This document shows, one piece after another, positions 36,142 to 46,198 of a DNA stretch of 64,000 nucleotides. The number at the start of each line of letters is the position of its first letter. Positions within the stretch are counted from its first letter, which is position 1. Source of the DNA: Pseudomonas anguilliseptica (GTDB lineage Bacteria > Pseudomonadota > Gammaproteobacteria > Pseudomonadales > Pseudomonadaceae); NCBI RefSeq assembly GCF_900105355.1, contig NZ_FNSC01000001.1:248001-312000 (forward strand). The letters are read 5' to 3'. The notes below the pieces were generated by a model. That model was not told the DNA's origin. It worked only from the letters and a program-made list of their open reading frames with translations, and searched no databases. Position numbers and translations under genes: made by a program.

Positions 36142-37684
36142 ACGTCAGCCGCCTGTGGGTGGGCCTTGAGACCGGCTTGCATCAGGTTCAGCGCATTGAT
36201 ATAGGCCTTGGCCGACGCCACCAGAATATCGGTGTCGGCACCATTGCCGTTAACGATGCGCCCACCCTTCTCCAGACGCACGGTCACCTCACCCTGCGAG
36301 TCGGTGCCCTGGGTGATGGCATTGACCGAATACAGCTGCAAATTGGCCTCGGAGCTGGCAATCGACTCGATGGCCTTGAAGGTGGCATCCACCGGCCCCG
36401 AGCCCTGGGCATTGCCACTGTGCTCGGCCCCGGCAACGCTGACCACCACCTGGGCCTGCGGCACTTCGCCAGTCTTGCTCGCCACATCCAGAGTGATCAG
36501 TTTGAAATGCTCGGGCGCTTCCTCGGCCAGGGTGTCGGACACTAGGGCCTGCAGGTCTTCGTCGAAAATCTCGTGCTTCTTGTCCGCCAGTGCCTTGAAG
36601 CGGGCAAAGGCCGCATTCAGCTCAGCCTCACCGGCCAGGACAATGCCCAGCTCATCCAACCGCGAGCGGAACGCGGCACGCCCGGAGTGCTTGCCCATGA
36701 CCATCTTGTTGGTGTTCCAGCCCACCGACTGCGCCGACATGATCTCGTAGGTTTCGCGGTGCTTGAGCACGCCGTCCTGGTGAATACCAGACTCGTGGGC
36801 AAAGGCGTTGGCGCCGACGATGGCCTTGTTCGGCTGCACCGGAAAACCGGTGATGCCCGAGACCATGCGCGAGGTGCTGAGGATGTGCGGGGTGTCGATA
36901 CGCGTATGCACGCCGAGCAGGTCTTCGCGGGTCTTGATCGCAATCACGATCTCTTCCAGCGCGGCGTTACCGGCGCGCTCACCGAGGCCGTTGATGGTGC
37001 ACTCCACCTGACGGGCGCCCGCCACCACAGCCGCCAGGGAGTTGGCCACGGCCAGGCCCAGGTCGTTGTGGCAATGCACCGAGAAAACTGCCTTATCGGC
37101 ATTGGGCACGCGGTTGAGCAACTGGCGAATGGTCTCTGCGTACTGATGCGGAATGGCGTAGCCAACCGTATCGGGAATATTGATGGTGCGTGCGCCGGCG
37201 TCGATGGCCGCTTCGATGATGCGGCAAAGAAAATCGATCTCGGAACGTCCGGCATCCTCACAGGAGAACTCGACATCGCTGCACAGGTTGCGCGCGCGCT
37301 TGATCGCATGCACGGCCTGCTCGACGACCTGATCCGGTTGCATGCGCAGCTTGTATTGCATATGAATCGGGCTGGTGGCGATAAAGGTGTGGATCCGCCC
37401 GCTGCTGGCACCCTTGAGCGCTTCGGCGGCGCGGTCGATGTCCGCATCCAGGGCGCGCGACAGGCTGCACACGGTGCTGTCCTTGATGTTGTCGGCAATC
37501 GCCTTGACCGCGGCAAAGTCACCGGGGCTGGGATGGCGAAGCCGGCTTCGATCACATCCACCCGCAGACGCTCCAGGGCCTTGGCGATGCGCAGCTTTTC
37601 CTCACCGGTCATCGACGCGCCGGGGCTCTGCTCGCCGTCACGCAGGGTGGTATCGAAAATAATGACGCGGTCGTTGCTGCTCAT
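36138..37684 (-). pseudogene. leuA: leuA, 2-isopropylmalate synthase, broken by a one-base deletion
   Basis: LeuA condenses 2-oxoisovalerate with acetyl-CoA in leucine synthesis. The N-terminal part from 37684 reads [18 protein letters not shown] up to EAGFAI, then leaves frame near 37531-37532. The rest, from [18 protein letters not shown] to the end at 36138, is in another frame. Adding one base there (ATC-CC to ATC-GCC) restores [17 protein letters not shown] and a 515-residue E. coli-type LeuA. The catalytic HCHNDLG and the regulatory C-terminal domain are intact. Either the gene is inactive, a paralogue supplies the enzyme, or this is a sequencing error. Confidence 0.9.
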
Positions 37685-38037
37685 GCTGGTGTCCTCACGG
37701 AGTCGCCGGAGCACGCACCCAACATTGGAGCGCGTGTCGATAAGGGCTGATTGTCGCGTGAAATGCCACGGGCGGGAAGCGCGGCGCGTATCGATGCCGC
37801 GTCGCGGCTAAAGCCCCTCCCACGGGCCAGAAAGCAAAACGCCCACCAAAATGGCGGGCGTTAGGCTGATTGAGCGAGCTAGACCCAGGCTATGCGAAAG
37901 TGCGCGAGGACGCGGGGTTTACTGCTGTAAATGAGCAGTACTCGCTCCGCTCGCCCTTCGGGCCGGCCTAAAGACCGTTCGGTGGCAAGCCACCGTCCGA
38001 GCGCACGTTCAACGACGCATGGTCGACGCACAGCCAA
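37685..38037. other. Intergenic stretch with hairpins, no gene
   Basis: About 350 bases separate leuA from the polyamine pair. I see a terminator at 37833-37862 and further hairpins: CGCCCTTCGGGCC near 37957-37970 and CGGTGGC-AA-GCCACCG at 37980-37995. No convincing coding frame is present. The structured part may be a dispersed repeat; that needs a genome comparison. Confidence 0.5.
37833..37862 (-). terminator. Terminator of the carboxynorspermidine operon
   Basis: AACGCCCACC and GGCGGGCGTT pair (one A-C mismatch) around AAAAT. On the minus strand the hairpin is followed by TTTTGCTTT, placing the terminator about 175 bases after the stop at 38038. Confidence 0.75.
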
Positions 38038-39282
38038 TCAGAGGGCCTGATCCCACGGGCGGTCGCCATTGGCATCCTTAATCCGCGTCGGCAGGCCCAT
38101 CACGTCCAGCAGCTTGAGGAACGGCTCGGCCGGCAGCTGTTCAACGTTGGCCATGCGTGCCACGTCCCAGTCGCCACGCGCAACCAGCAGGGCTGCCGCG
38201 ACCGGCGGTACGCCAGCGGTGTAGGAAATGCCCTGACTGTCGGTTTCCACATACGCATCTTTGTGGTCGGCAACGTTGTAGATAAACAGCTCGGTCGGCT
38301 TGCCGTCCTTGGTGCCTTTGACCAGGTCACCGATGCAGGTCTTGCCGCTGTAGCCCGGCGCCAGCGAAGCGGGGGCCGGCAGTACGGCCTTGACCACTTT
38401 CAACGGCACAATTTGCAGACCTTCTGCCGTGGTTACCGGTTGCTCGGACAGCAGGCCGAGGTTTTTCAGCACGGTAAACACGTTGATGTAGTGCTCGCCG
38501 AAGCTCATCCAGAAGCGCACATTGGGCACGTTCAGATGTTTGGACAGGGAATGCACTTCGTCATGCCCGGTCAGGTACAGATTCTGTTCGCCGACCACCG
38601 GCAGGTCGTCGGTGCGTTTGACTTCAAACATTGTGTTGCTGGTCCACTGGCTGTTCTGCCAGCTCCAGACTTGGCCGGTGAATTCGCGGAAGTTGATTTC
38701 CGGATCGAAATTGGTGGCGAAGTACTTGCCATGGGAACCGGCGTTGACGTCGAGGATGTCGATCGACTCGATGCTGTCGAAGTACTGCTGTTGCGCCAGT
38801 GCAGCGTAGGCATTGACTACACCTGGGTCGAAACCGACGCCGAGGATGGCAGTCACGCCCTTGTCCTGGCATTCGGCCAGGTGCTTCCACTCGTAGTTAC
38901 CGTACCAAGGCGGCGTTTCGCAAATCTTGCCCGGTTCTTCGTGGATGGCGGTGTCAAGGTAGGCGGCGCCGGTATCGATGCAGGCGCGCAGCACCGACAT
39001 ATTGAGAAAGGCCGAACCCACGTTGATCACGATCTGCGATTCGGTTTCGCGGATCAAAGCTTTGGTTGCTTCAATATCCAGCGCATTGAGGGCATAAGCC
39101 TGGATTTCGGCCGGCTGCTTCAAGCTGCCTTTGGCCTTTACGCTGTCGATGATGGCCTGGCATTTGGAGATGTTGCGCGACGCGATAGCAATGCGACCCA
39201 ATTCGTCGTTGTGCTGCGCGCACTTGTGGGCCACCACCTTGGCGACACCTCCTGCACCAATGATCAGAACATTCTTCTTCAA
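38038..39282 (-). CDS. Carboxynorspermidine/carboxyspermidine synthase (LYS1 family)
   Basis: The enzyme forms carboxy(nor)spermidine from aspartate semialdehyde and a diamine in the alternative polyamine route. A TTG start at 39282 is chosen because AGGAGG lies 8 bases before it, giving KKNVLIIGAGGVAKVVAHKC and 414 residues; the GTG at 39291 is too close to that site. The Rossmann motif GAGGVAKV and the family C-terminal domain (IVPLKVVKAVLPAPASLAPG, CIGDLVKGTKDG) are present. It follows nspC on the same strand with a palindromic repeat between them. Confidence 0.88.
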   Translation of the reverse strand: MKKNVLIIGAGGVAKVVAHKCAQHNDELGRIAIASRNISKCQAIIDSVKAKGSLKQPAEIQAYALNALDIEATKALIRETESQIVINVGSAFLNMSVLRACIDTGAAYLDTAIHEEPGKICETPPWYGNYEWKHLAECQDKGVTAILGVGFDPGVVNAYAALAQQQYFDSIESIDILDVNAGSHGKYFATNFDPEINFREFTGQVWSWQNSQWTSNTMFEVKRTDDLPVVGEQNLYLTGHDEVHSLSKHLNVPNVRFWMSFGEHYINVFTVLKNLGLLSEQPVTTAEGLQIVPLKVVKAVLPAPASLAPGYSGKTCIGDLVKGTKDGKPTELFIYNVADHKDAYVETDSQGISYTAGVPPVAAALLVARGDWDVARMANVEQLPAEPFLKLLDVMGLPTRIKDANGDRPWDQAL

Positions 39283-39338
39283 TTGTTTCACCTCCTGGGT
39301 ACTGCGTTTAAGAGACAGATGTTGCGGTATACAAACAG

Positions 39339-39414
39339 GTAGGGTGGACGGCGCTTTACCCATCCACCACTTGGCGATCACGCTGGTGGATGAGAAAAGC
39401 GCCATCCACCCTAC
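39339..39414. repeat. Imperfect palindromic intergenic repeat, copy B
   Basis: It shares with 11918-12001 the ends GTAGGGTGGA and CATCCACCCTAC and the inner segments GCGCTTTA, ATCCACC and GGTGGATGA followed by AAAAGCG. It lies between nspC and the synthase gene, so it is transcribed in that operon. Confidence 0.8.
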
Positions 39415-39417
39415 GGA

Positions 39418-40515
39418 TCAGCTCAGGCTGGACAGGTAATCCTCAAAGCCAAATTCGCGAACCACCTCGACGCTGCCGTCGAGTTGCTTGACCGCGATGG
39501 ACGGCATCTTCAGGCCGTTGAACCAGTTCTTCTTGACCATGGTGTAACCGGCCGCATCGATAAACGACAGGCGATCGCCGATGGCCAGGGGCTTGTCGAA
39601 CTGGTACTCGCCGAAGATATCACCGGCCAGGCAGGACTTACCGCACACCATATAGGTGTACTCACCGCTGCAGGGTTCCATCTTGGCGTTAAGGCGGTAG
39701 ATCAGCAGGTCGAGCATGTGTGCTTCGATTGAGCTGTCGACCACGGCCAGGTGCTTGCCGTTATAGAGGGTGTCGAGCACCGTGACCTCCAGGGAAGAAC
39801 TCAGGGTGATCGCCGCTTCGCCCGGTTCCAGGTAGACCTGCACACCGAAGCGCTCGGAAAAGGCCTTGAGCCGCGCGCAGAACTGGTCCAGCGGATAGCC
39901 TTCGCCGGTGAAGTGAATGCCGCCCCCCAGGCTGACCCACTCGACCTGTTCCAGCAGATGACCGAAGCGTTCCTCGATGGTGCTCAGCATCTGGTCGAAC
40001 AGCTCGAAACTGCCGTTTTCACAGTTGTTGTGGAACATGAAGCCGCTGATCTTATCCATCACCGCAGCTATCTTTTCCGGGTCCCACTCGCCGAGGCGGC
40101 TGAACGGGCGGGCCGGGTCGGCCAGCAGGTAATCGGAGCTGCTCACCTGCGGGTTAACGCGCAGGCCACGGATGGTGCCTTCGGAAGCCTCGGCGAAGCG
40201 CTCGAGCTGGCCGATGGAGTTGAAGATGATCTTGTCGCAGTTGGCGAGCATCTCGGGGATTTCATCATCCGCCCAGGCCACGCTGTAGGCGTGGGTTTCA
40301 CCAGCGAACTTCTGCCGACCGAGCTTCAACTCGTACAGCGAGCTGGACGTGGTGCCGTCCATATACTGCTGCATCAGGTCGAACACCGACCAGGTGGCGA
40401 AGCACTTGAGCGCCAGCAGTGCCTTGGCACCGGAGTGCTCGCGTACGTAGGCGATCTTCTCCAGATTGCCCAGCAGCTTCTGTTTGTCGATCAGGTAGTA
40501 TGGCGTTTTGATCAT
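39418..40515 (-). CDS. nspC: NspC, carboxynorspermidine decarboxylase
   Basis: This is a PLP-dependent fold-III decarboxylase that makes (nor)spermidine. The ATG at 40515 gives 365 residues starting MIKTPYYLIDKQKLLGNLEK. The PLP-lysine region ALLALKCFATWSVF, WVSLGGGIHFTGEGYP and the catalytic-cysteine region TYMVCGKSCLAGDIFGEY are present. It is upstream of the synthase that makes its substrate, giving a two-gene alternative spermidine pathway. Confidence 0.93.
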   Translation of the reverse strand: MIKTPYYLIDKQKLLGNLEKIAYVREHSGAKALLALKCFATWSVFDLMQQYMDGTTSSSLYELKLGRQKFAGETHAYSVAWADDEIPEMLANCDKIIFNSIGQLERFAEASEGTIRGLRVNPQVSSSDYLLADPARPFSRLGEWDPEKIAAVMDKISGFMFHNNCENGSFELFDQMLSTIEERFGHLLEQVEWVSLGGGIHFTGEGYPLDQFCARLKAFSERFGVQVYLEPGEAAITLSSSLEVTVLDTLYNGKHLAVVDSSIEAHMLDLLIYRLNAKMEPCSGEYTYMVCGKSCLAGDIFGEYQFDKPLAIGDRLSFIDAAGYTMVKKNWFNGLKMPSIAVKQLDGSVEVVREFGFEDYLSSLS

Positions 40516-40765
40516 GGCGCTGCCCCTGCAAGGTCGGCTAACGGGAAGCCAACAGGCTCCCCCCAAAAAGTGGAGGCGAATTGTGCCGACAACCGGCACA
40601 TATCGAAAGGGCAACGGGGATATTTCCTCGATTCAGCGACCATTGGCGGCGATTGGGCGCGCAATGGAAGCCCCCAGCACATGCCACAGTGCGCCAGCAG
40701 AATGACCAACAAGGATGACAGGGGCATGACGGCATAGAGCGCCTGCGCGGCGCTGATGCGGGGGC

Positions 40766-43087
40766 TCAGTTGATCGGCGTGGCAGTCAGATTGGCGCGAA
40801 TATCGGCGTTCTGCAGCTTGACCCCGTACATCGAGGTCACCGCACCGCCGGCGGGATGGACGTGCTGAATCCGGTCGATATTCACTTCCTTGAAGTGCAC
40901 TCGGCCGTTGACCGCAAAGCCCAGCGGGTCGGGGCTAACCGGCGTACAACCGGTGCCCGTCTTGCTGCACACCTTGGTCGGTGCCACGTCCAGATTGAGG
41001 TCCACATTGAAGCCATAGTCGTTAGCGTTAGGATTCGCCGGATTGCCATCGGAGGTGTGGAAGTTGTCCACCACCAACTGGCTGCCAGTGCCGTTTACCC
41101 CGTTGACCCGCCCGGTTTCGATAATGATCTGGTTACGTTTCTCATTGTTCGACACGCTATTGGCCGGGTTACCGGAGCCATCACGGACAAAGACGTTTTT
41201 CAGCTTGACCGAAATCCCCTCGTCGCCGCGATCCTCCCAGCGCCCGCCACTGGCCACACATGCCGCTGACGTGCCACCGCTACCGCCGACGCACAATGCA
41301 CCGGCACCGCCCGAGCTGATGGCCAGGGTCGAACCCTGCTCATAACGCTTAAGCATCAAGCGACCAATGCTGCTGCCGGTCTGCCGGTCACCCCAGCGCA
41401 CGTCGTTCACATCCAGCTTGGACCAGTACGTGCCCTTACGCAGTTCCACACCGTTGTTGCTGATATCCAGCGAGCCTTCGCGGTAATGTATGTCATAGCT
41501 GCTGCCCGACAGCCACAAGCCACGACCGTTTTCATCCACGGTAATCGCCGCGTTGGCCTCGGTAATATAGAAGTCGGCGTTGTAGCGCAGCCCATCACCA
41601 ACGGCACCGCCGGCGCGCAGAGTGACCTGGCCGTTGAGGGTGAAATCATAGGCCGGGAAAATTTCCATCAGCACCAGCAACTCGGTGCCGCCCTGCAAAG
41701 GCGCGTCGGCACCACCCACGCGCAAACCATCGAAGCTGTAGCTACCGACGACATTCTTGAAACCCAGGCGCATACCGTCGAAATGACCGTTGTAGCCGCC
41801 GCTGTTTATATCGCTGTTGCTGCCGGCATAGCAGCTCGTGCTCACGCCGGCGGCGCAGCTTTTGGTCAGATCAAAGGTAAACTGACCGGTAACGTGGGTC
41901 CGCAGGCCGCTGAACCACATGGTGTTGCCGTTATCGGTGAGTGCCAACGAGCTGTCGACCATATTCCAGCTGAGGTCAGCGCTGATGCCTTTCTGCCCGG
42001 AGTTGGGGTCACCGCCCGGACGCAGTTTCAGCCAATTCTGCCGAGCACCCTGGTCAAGAAAATTCAAATCCACCGCCAGGCCACCGAGTTTCTGATTGCT
42101 CGGGTTGCCCATAATCAGGCCGCCCAGGGTGGCGTTGAACTTGAGGTCCTGAAAGGCCACTTTGGCATAACTGCCCACGCCGTCCTGCTCCAAATCCAAG
42201 GTCAGCCCGGAATTGCTGATCAGGCTGCCGGCAAAATTCTCGGCGCGCAGAATGCCCTCGTCCTGGTACTGGAACAGGCTGTTGGCAATGGTGATATTCG
42301 GCTTGATCCGCAAGCCCTCACCGCTGGCACCGCCACCCGCGATGCTGATGCTACCGCCCAGGCGCAGGTCCATATTGAGTTTGCCGAAGCTGCGCTGCGC
42401 ATCGACATCACGCAGATCGGGAGTGCCCGGGGTCACCGCCACGCCGGTGGTTGGATCACCATGGGCCAGATCCAGGCCGATACCGGCAATAGAACCGACA
42501 AAACGCGAGGTGCCGAGGTCCAGCTTGATCTCCTGGCCGCTACCGCCGCTGACGATGTCCAGGTAGGCATTGTTCAGGTAGGTGTCGAACGACAGGCCTT
42601 TGACGATCAGGTCAAAGCCATTGTCACGGTAATAAAAGGTGGCCGCGCTCAGGGAGAGCTGGCTGTCATCCACTCTAAAACCACTGACACCACTGGCACC
42701 GCCACCGCTCAATTTGAGGCTGGCGCCCAGGGTGAAGAACGCACGGAAAGCACCAAAGCTTTTGCTGCTGCCAGCCAGCTCGATATTGTCGACGCTGAGC
42801 ACCTGCGCACTGCCACTGTGCTGCACCTGCAGCTGATTACCCACCACATCCAGTGTGGTGGTCGAGCTGTTGCCTGCCGTTTGCGGCGTACCGCTGACGC
42901 CCTTGAGGCTGAGGGTCTGACCATCCTGTTTGTAGTCAATGCTGCCGGCAGACCAGCCAGCGCCCGTGGTTTGCAGACTGATACCGTCGCGTCCGCTGAC
43001 GGACGACAACGCCTGATCATCCAACGCCTGCATGGCCTGAGTCAGCGGACTGAGAACTGCGAGCAACAACAGCGAATGACGGTGCAT
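40766..43087 (-). CDS. Large secreted beta-rich protein, ALDDxxLSxVSG family
   Basis: The start at 43087 gives about 773 residues with a signal peptide (MHRHSLLLLAVLSPLTQAM). The mature N-terminus, MQALDDQALSSVSGRDGISL, is a motif shared in related form by three of the four genes in this cluster. The rest is built of repeated beta-strand units (ISIAGGGASGEGLRIKPNIT, VTLRAGGAVGDGLRYNADFY, LSGGGASGVSGFRVDDSQLS), suggesting a beta-helix or a large surface protein. It probably belongs to the DUF6160/FilA-like family of Pseudomonas and Acinetobacter; the role is unknown. Surface adhesion is a guess from the repeats. Confidence 0.7.
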   Translation of the reverse strand: MHRHSLLLLAVLSPLTQAMQALDDQALSSVSGRDGISLQTTGAGWSAGSIDYKQDGQTLSLKGVSGTPQTAGNSSTTTLDVVGNQLQVQHSGSAQVLSVDNIELAGSSKSFGAFRAFFTLGASLKLSGGGASGVSGFRVDDSQLSLSAATFYYRDNGFDLIVKGLSFDTYLNNAYLDIVSGGSGQEIKLDLGTSRFVGSIAGIGLDLAHGDPTTGVAVTPGTPDLRDVDAQRSFGKLNMDLRLGGSISIAGGGASGEGLRIKPNITIANSLFQYQDEGILRAENFAGSLISNSGLTLDLEQDGVGSYAKVAFQDLKFNATLGGLIMGNPSNQKLGGLAVDLNFLDQGARQNWLKLRPGGDPNSGQKGISADLSWNMVDSSLALTDNGNTMWFSGLRTHVTGQFTFDLTKSCAAGVSTSCYAGSNSDINSGGYNGHFDGMRLGFKNVVGSYSFDGLRVGGADAPLQGGTELLVLMEIFPAYDFTLNGQVTLRAGGAVGDGLRYNADFYITEANAAITVDENGRGLWLSGSSYDIHYREGSLDISNNGVELRKGTYWSKLDVNDVRWGDRQTGSSIGRLMLKRYEQGSTLAISSGGAGALCVGGSGGTSAACVASGGRWEDRGDEGISVKLKNVFVRDGSGNPANSVSNNEKRNQIIIETGRVNGVNGTGSQLVVDNFHTSDGNPANPNANDYGFNVDLNLDVAPTKVCSKTGTGCTPVSPDPLGFAVNGRVHFKEVNIDRIQHVHPAGGAVTSMYGVKLQNADIRANLTATPIN

Positions 43088-43098
43088 GGCCCTGCTCC

Positions 43099-43704
43099 TC
43101 AATTCTGCGGAAAGATCAGCACGTTGCCCTGCATACGGATGGTGCCGTCGATCTTCGCCGAAAAGATATTGGTCTGCTGGTACGACGGATTACCGCCATT
43201 GGCCACGCTCAGCGACTTGTTCTGCCAGCCACCCTGGTTGGCCACACCAAAGGCAAAACTGCCGTCCTTGAACTTCACCTCGTTGGGCAGACCAAACTCC
43301 AATACGTCCTGATTAAAGGCTGCGCCATCACCGTTAAAACCACTGTTGATGGTGCGCGTACGCAACGTCAGCCCTTCAAAACTGAAAACGCCCTTGAGGT
43401 TGTCCAGCACATACCAGCCGCCATCCGCCTCGGAACGAATTGCCACACGCATGCCACAGTTCTCCGGCGTCGTGGCGCCCGCATTGGCGCAACTGCGCTG
43501 GCTGGCCGTCCAGGTGCTGGGGTTGTTACTGGCCGGTTTGCTCCACAACACGCCGCCGTCCTTGTTGATACTGAACTCACCGGACAGGTAAACCCCGCCC
43601 TGACCATTCATGCTGCTCAGGGTGTCATCATCCAACGCCTGCATTTCCGCCAAGGCCGGCATGGTCAGCAATACACCGTTCAGCATCCAGGCTTTAGAGA
43701 TCAC
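43099..43704 (-). CDS. Secreted protein with ALDDxxLSxMNG motif
   Basis: The 201-residue protein has a signal peptide (MISKAWMLNGVLLTMPALAE) and then MQALDDDTLSSMNGQGGVYL, the family N-terminal motif also seen in the 773-residue neighbour. The body is beta-rich (WYVLDNLKGVFSFEGLTLRT) and ends GTIRMQGNVLIFPQN. It is 11 bases upstream of the large gene and overlaps the preceding gene by 11, so all are in one operon. The function is unknown. Confidence 0.72.
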   Translation of the reverse strand: MISKAWMLNGVLLTMPALAEMQALDDDTLSSMNGQGGVYLSGEFSINKDGGVLWSKPASNNPSTWTASQRSCANAGATTPENCGMRVAIRSEADGGWYVLDNLKGVFSFEGLTLRTRTINSGFNGDGAAFNQDVLEFGLPNEVKFKDGSFAFGVANQGGWQNKSLSVANGGNPSYQQTNIFSAKIDGTIRMQGNVLIFPQN

Positions 43705-44705
43705 GGCTGGTCACCTTCAGGTAGTTGATGCTGAGCCCCTGGATGGCGTTGTAGCCAAAGTTGTAGCCACCGGTAGAAAAGCTGCCTGTGCCGGCTTTGA
43801 GGTTGTCGATCACGATATTGGTGCGTGGGGCGTTGGCATAGAAGTCACTGGCAATCGCATTACGCTCAGCTACCGGGCGCGCGCTGCCGTTGGCGGCACG
43901 GGTCACCGGATTGGGCAGTTCCAGCACAAATTGACCGTTACTGCTGACATCAAACAGCAACGGCTGGCTCTTGCCGTAACCCAGCGAAATATTGGCGTAG
44001 GCATTGCTCAGCGTCAGGGTGCGCGCGGTCTGCTCCTGGGCGGTGGTGCAATTGGCCGTACCGGCCGCGCAAGACATCAGCTGTAGGCTCTTGGCGAACA
44101 GATTTACCCGTGCCTCGCCGACCAACTGCCCACGCGAGTCATCACCCCATAGCCGCAGGTAACTGCCGTCCATGACCAGTTCGCTGAAATCAAGATTGAT
44201 GATGTCGGTGCGCCCGGCAGCGACCTGGAAGTCGAAGCGAATACCCAGATCAACTCGTTCAGAGGCGCGACTGGAGCAGTTGCTTCCGGCAGCGGCATAG
44301 CCACTGATACAGGCCTGTCCACCGGCGCCGGTCAAGCGCTCGGGAAACTTGAACTCCAGCACACTGACATTGCTCGGCGTGGTCTGCACCCATTGCCCAT
44401 CATCACGCAGGGTGCGCAGGGCTTCCCCTTTGGCCAGGGTAATTTCGAAGGGATGGTCCAAACGCCCAATCGTCACCGGATTAAGATTGGCACCTTTATT
44501 ACTGCCGGTTGCCCCCAGGTAGAACTCCTTCACCGAAATCGGCACGTTCTGTCCCGAGGCATTGTTGATGTCATTGATGGTGATCACCGCACCTGAGGCA
44601 TCCAGCAACACACCATCCAGCACGAAGCCAAATCCGGCGCCCTGAACAGCCGAGAGCTCCTGGCGTCAGCAGCATCAACGAAGCAACAGCTATCAGCACG
44701 CGCAT
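43694..44705 (-). pseudogene. Secreted beta-rich family protein with a signal-peptide frameshift
   Basis: The ATG at 44705 starts a good signal peptide (MRVLIAVASLMLLTPGAL) that leaves frame at 44650-44651. The next frame continues AVQGAGFGFVLDGVLLDASG and then a 309-residue open frame to 43694. Removing one G there joins them with an ALA cleavage site, so the intact gene would be about 336 residues. The body resembles its neighbours (repeated beta units, ITINDINNASGQNVPISVKE). It is either inactive or a sequencing error. Confidence 0.75.
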
Positions 44706-44707
44706 GA

Positions 44708-45007
44708 TCAGCACCCCGCCGTTGCGGTGCCCAAACAGGTGTCCTGCCGGGGAATACCATTGAAGGCCTGCTCGAAGTCGATATTGATTGGAGCCACCAT
44801 ATTGCCGTTGGCATCACGGTATTTGGGCAGGTTCATAAAGGCCCCTTTCAGCGCCATCATGAACTGGTTGGTGTCCTGATTTTTCCATGCCACATCCTGG
44901 GTCTGCATGGAAATGAAGAAGCCTTTGGCGGCGCCTTCAATCGCAGCGGTGGCAGCAGAATCATTGACTGCCATATTTCCAACAGGGAGCGACTGGAAAT
45001 TACTTAG
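44708..45007 (-). pseudogene. C-terminal part of the secreted family gene split by a transposon
   Basis: The fragment reads (L)SNFQSLPVGNMAVNDSAATA to the end CLGTATAGC, about 98 residues. It is the missing tail of the gene whose first 254 codons lie at 47701-48463. When the insert 45008-47700 and one TTAG copy are removed, the two parts join in frame (CCC CTA AGT AAT) to give a 352-residue protein. Confidence 0.9.
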
Positions 45008-45071
45008 GGATGGTCTGAAAAAGACTTCCTGATTTTGCAAAATATCCGCACTCCACCCGCCGAGTTTTCCG

Positions 45072-46052
45072 ATGAAGCAGATGACCTTCGCCGACGCCGA
45101 GTACGCCGGCAAGCGCAAGCAGACCCGCAAAGAATTGTTCCTGATCGAGATGGATCGGGTAGTGCCGTGGAAAGGGTTGATCGCTTTGATCGAGCCGCAT
45201 TATCCAAAGGGTGAAGGCGGCCGACCGTCCTATCCGCTGATGGCGATGCTGCGAGTGCATCTGATGCAAAACTGGTTCGGTTACAGCGATCCGGCGATGG
45301 AAGAGGCGCTGTACGAGACCACCATCCTACGCCAGTTTGCCGGGCTGACTCTGGAGCGCATTCCTGACGAAACCACCATCCTCAACTTCCGCCGCTTGCT
45401 GGAAAAACACGAACTGGCTGCCGGCATCCTGGCCGTGATCAATGGCTACCTGGGTGACCGTGGTTTGTCGCTGCGCCAAGGCACCATCGTCGATGCCACG
45501 CTGATCAACGCGCCGAGTTCAACCAAGAACAAGAACGGTAAGCGTGACCCTGAGATGCACTCAACCAAGAAAGGCAATCAGTATTACTTCGGCATGAAGG
45601 CGCACATCGGGGTGGATGACGAGTCTGGCTTGGTGCACAGCGTGGTGGGTACTGCCGCCAACGTGGCGGATGTCACCCAGGTCGATAAGCTGCTGCACGG
45701 CGAGGAAAACATGGTGGGGGCCGATGCCGGATATACCGGTGTCGAGAAGCGCCCCGAGCATGAGGGCCGTCAAGTGATCTGGCAGGTTGCAGCACGGCGT
45801 AGCACTTACAAGAAACTCGGTAAGCGCAGCGCGCTGTACAAAGCCAAGCGCAAAATCGAGAAGGCCAAGGCCCAACTGCGAGCCAAGGTCGAGCATCCGT
45901 TTCGGGTGATCAAGCGTCAGTTCGGTTATGTGAAGACGCGCTTCCGTGGCCTGGTCAAAAACACGGCGCAACTGGTGACTTTATTCGCGCTGTCAAATCT
46001 GTGGATGGCGCGCCGACATTTACTGACGAATGCAGGAGAGGTGCGCCCGTAA
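45072..46052 (+). CDS. IS5-family transposase, left copy
   Basis: The 326-residue DDE transposase starts MKQMTFADAEYAGKRKQTRK. The acidic residues lie in IVDATLINAP, GADAGYTGVEKRP and KVEHPFRVIKRQFGY. It is over 95 percent alike to the copy at 46574-47554 by eye. The element spans 45008-46198, and its right flank TTAA fits the YTAR target preference of this IS group. Confidence 0.95.
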   Translation: MKQMTFADAEYAGKRKQTRKELFLIEMDRVVPWKGLIALIEPHYPKGEGGRPSYPLMAMLRVHLMQNWFGYSDPAMEEALYETTILRQFAGLTLERIPDETTILNFRRLLEKHELAAGILAVINGYLGDRGLSLRQGTIVDATLINAPSSTKNKNGKRDPEMHSTKKGNQYYFGMKAHIGVDDESGLVHSVVGTAANVADVTQVDKLLHGEENMVGADAGYTGVEKRPEHEGRQVIWQVAARRSTYKKLGKRSALYKAKRKIEKAKAQLRAKVEHPFRVIKRQFGYVKTRFRGLVKNTAQLVTLFALSNLWMARRHLLTNAGEVRP

Positions 46053-46198
46053 TGCTGGAAATGGCTGCCGCGAGGTGCTCGCGGCGGCTAAAAACACAGA
46101 GATGAGCCGGTAATCTGATCGTTTTTGATCGATTTATCACTTTCGAAATCAGCAGAGGCTGACGTCAGCCAGAAATGCATGGCTACTTCAGAGGATCC

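Noticed and set aside
40512..40735. Two short minus-strand frames between nspC and the large secreted gene
   Set aside because: They are mutually overlapping, without a ribosome-binding site or recognisable features.
41486..43312. A 608-residue open frame on the plus strand
   Set aside because: It mirrors the secreted beta-rich genes in the opposite frame and lacks any signal or domain character of its own.
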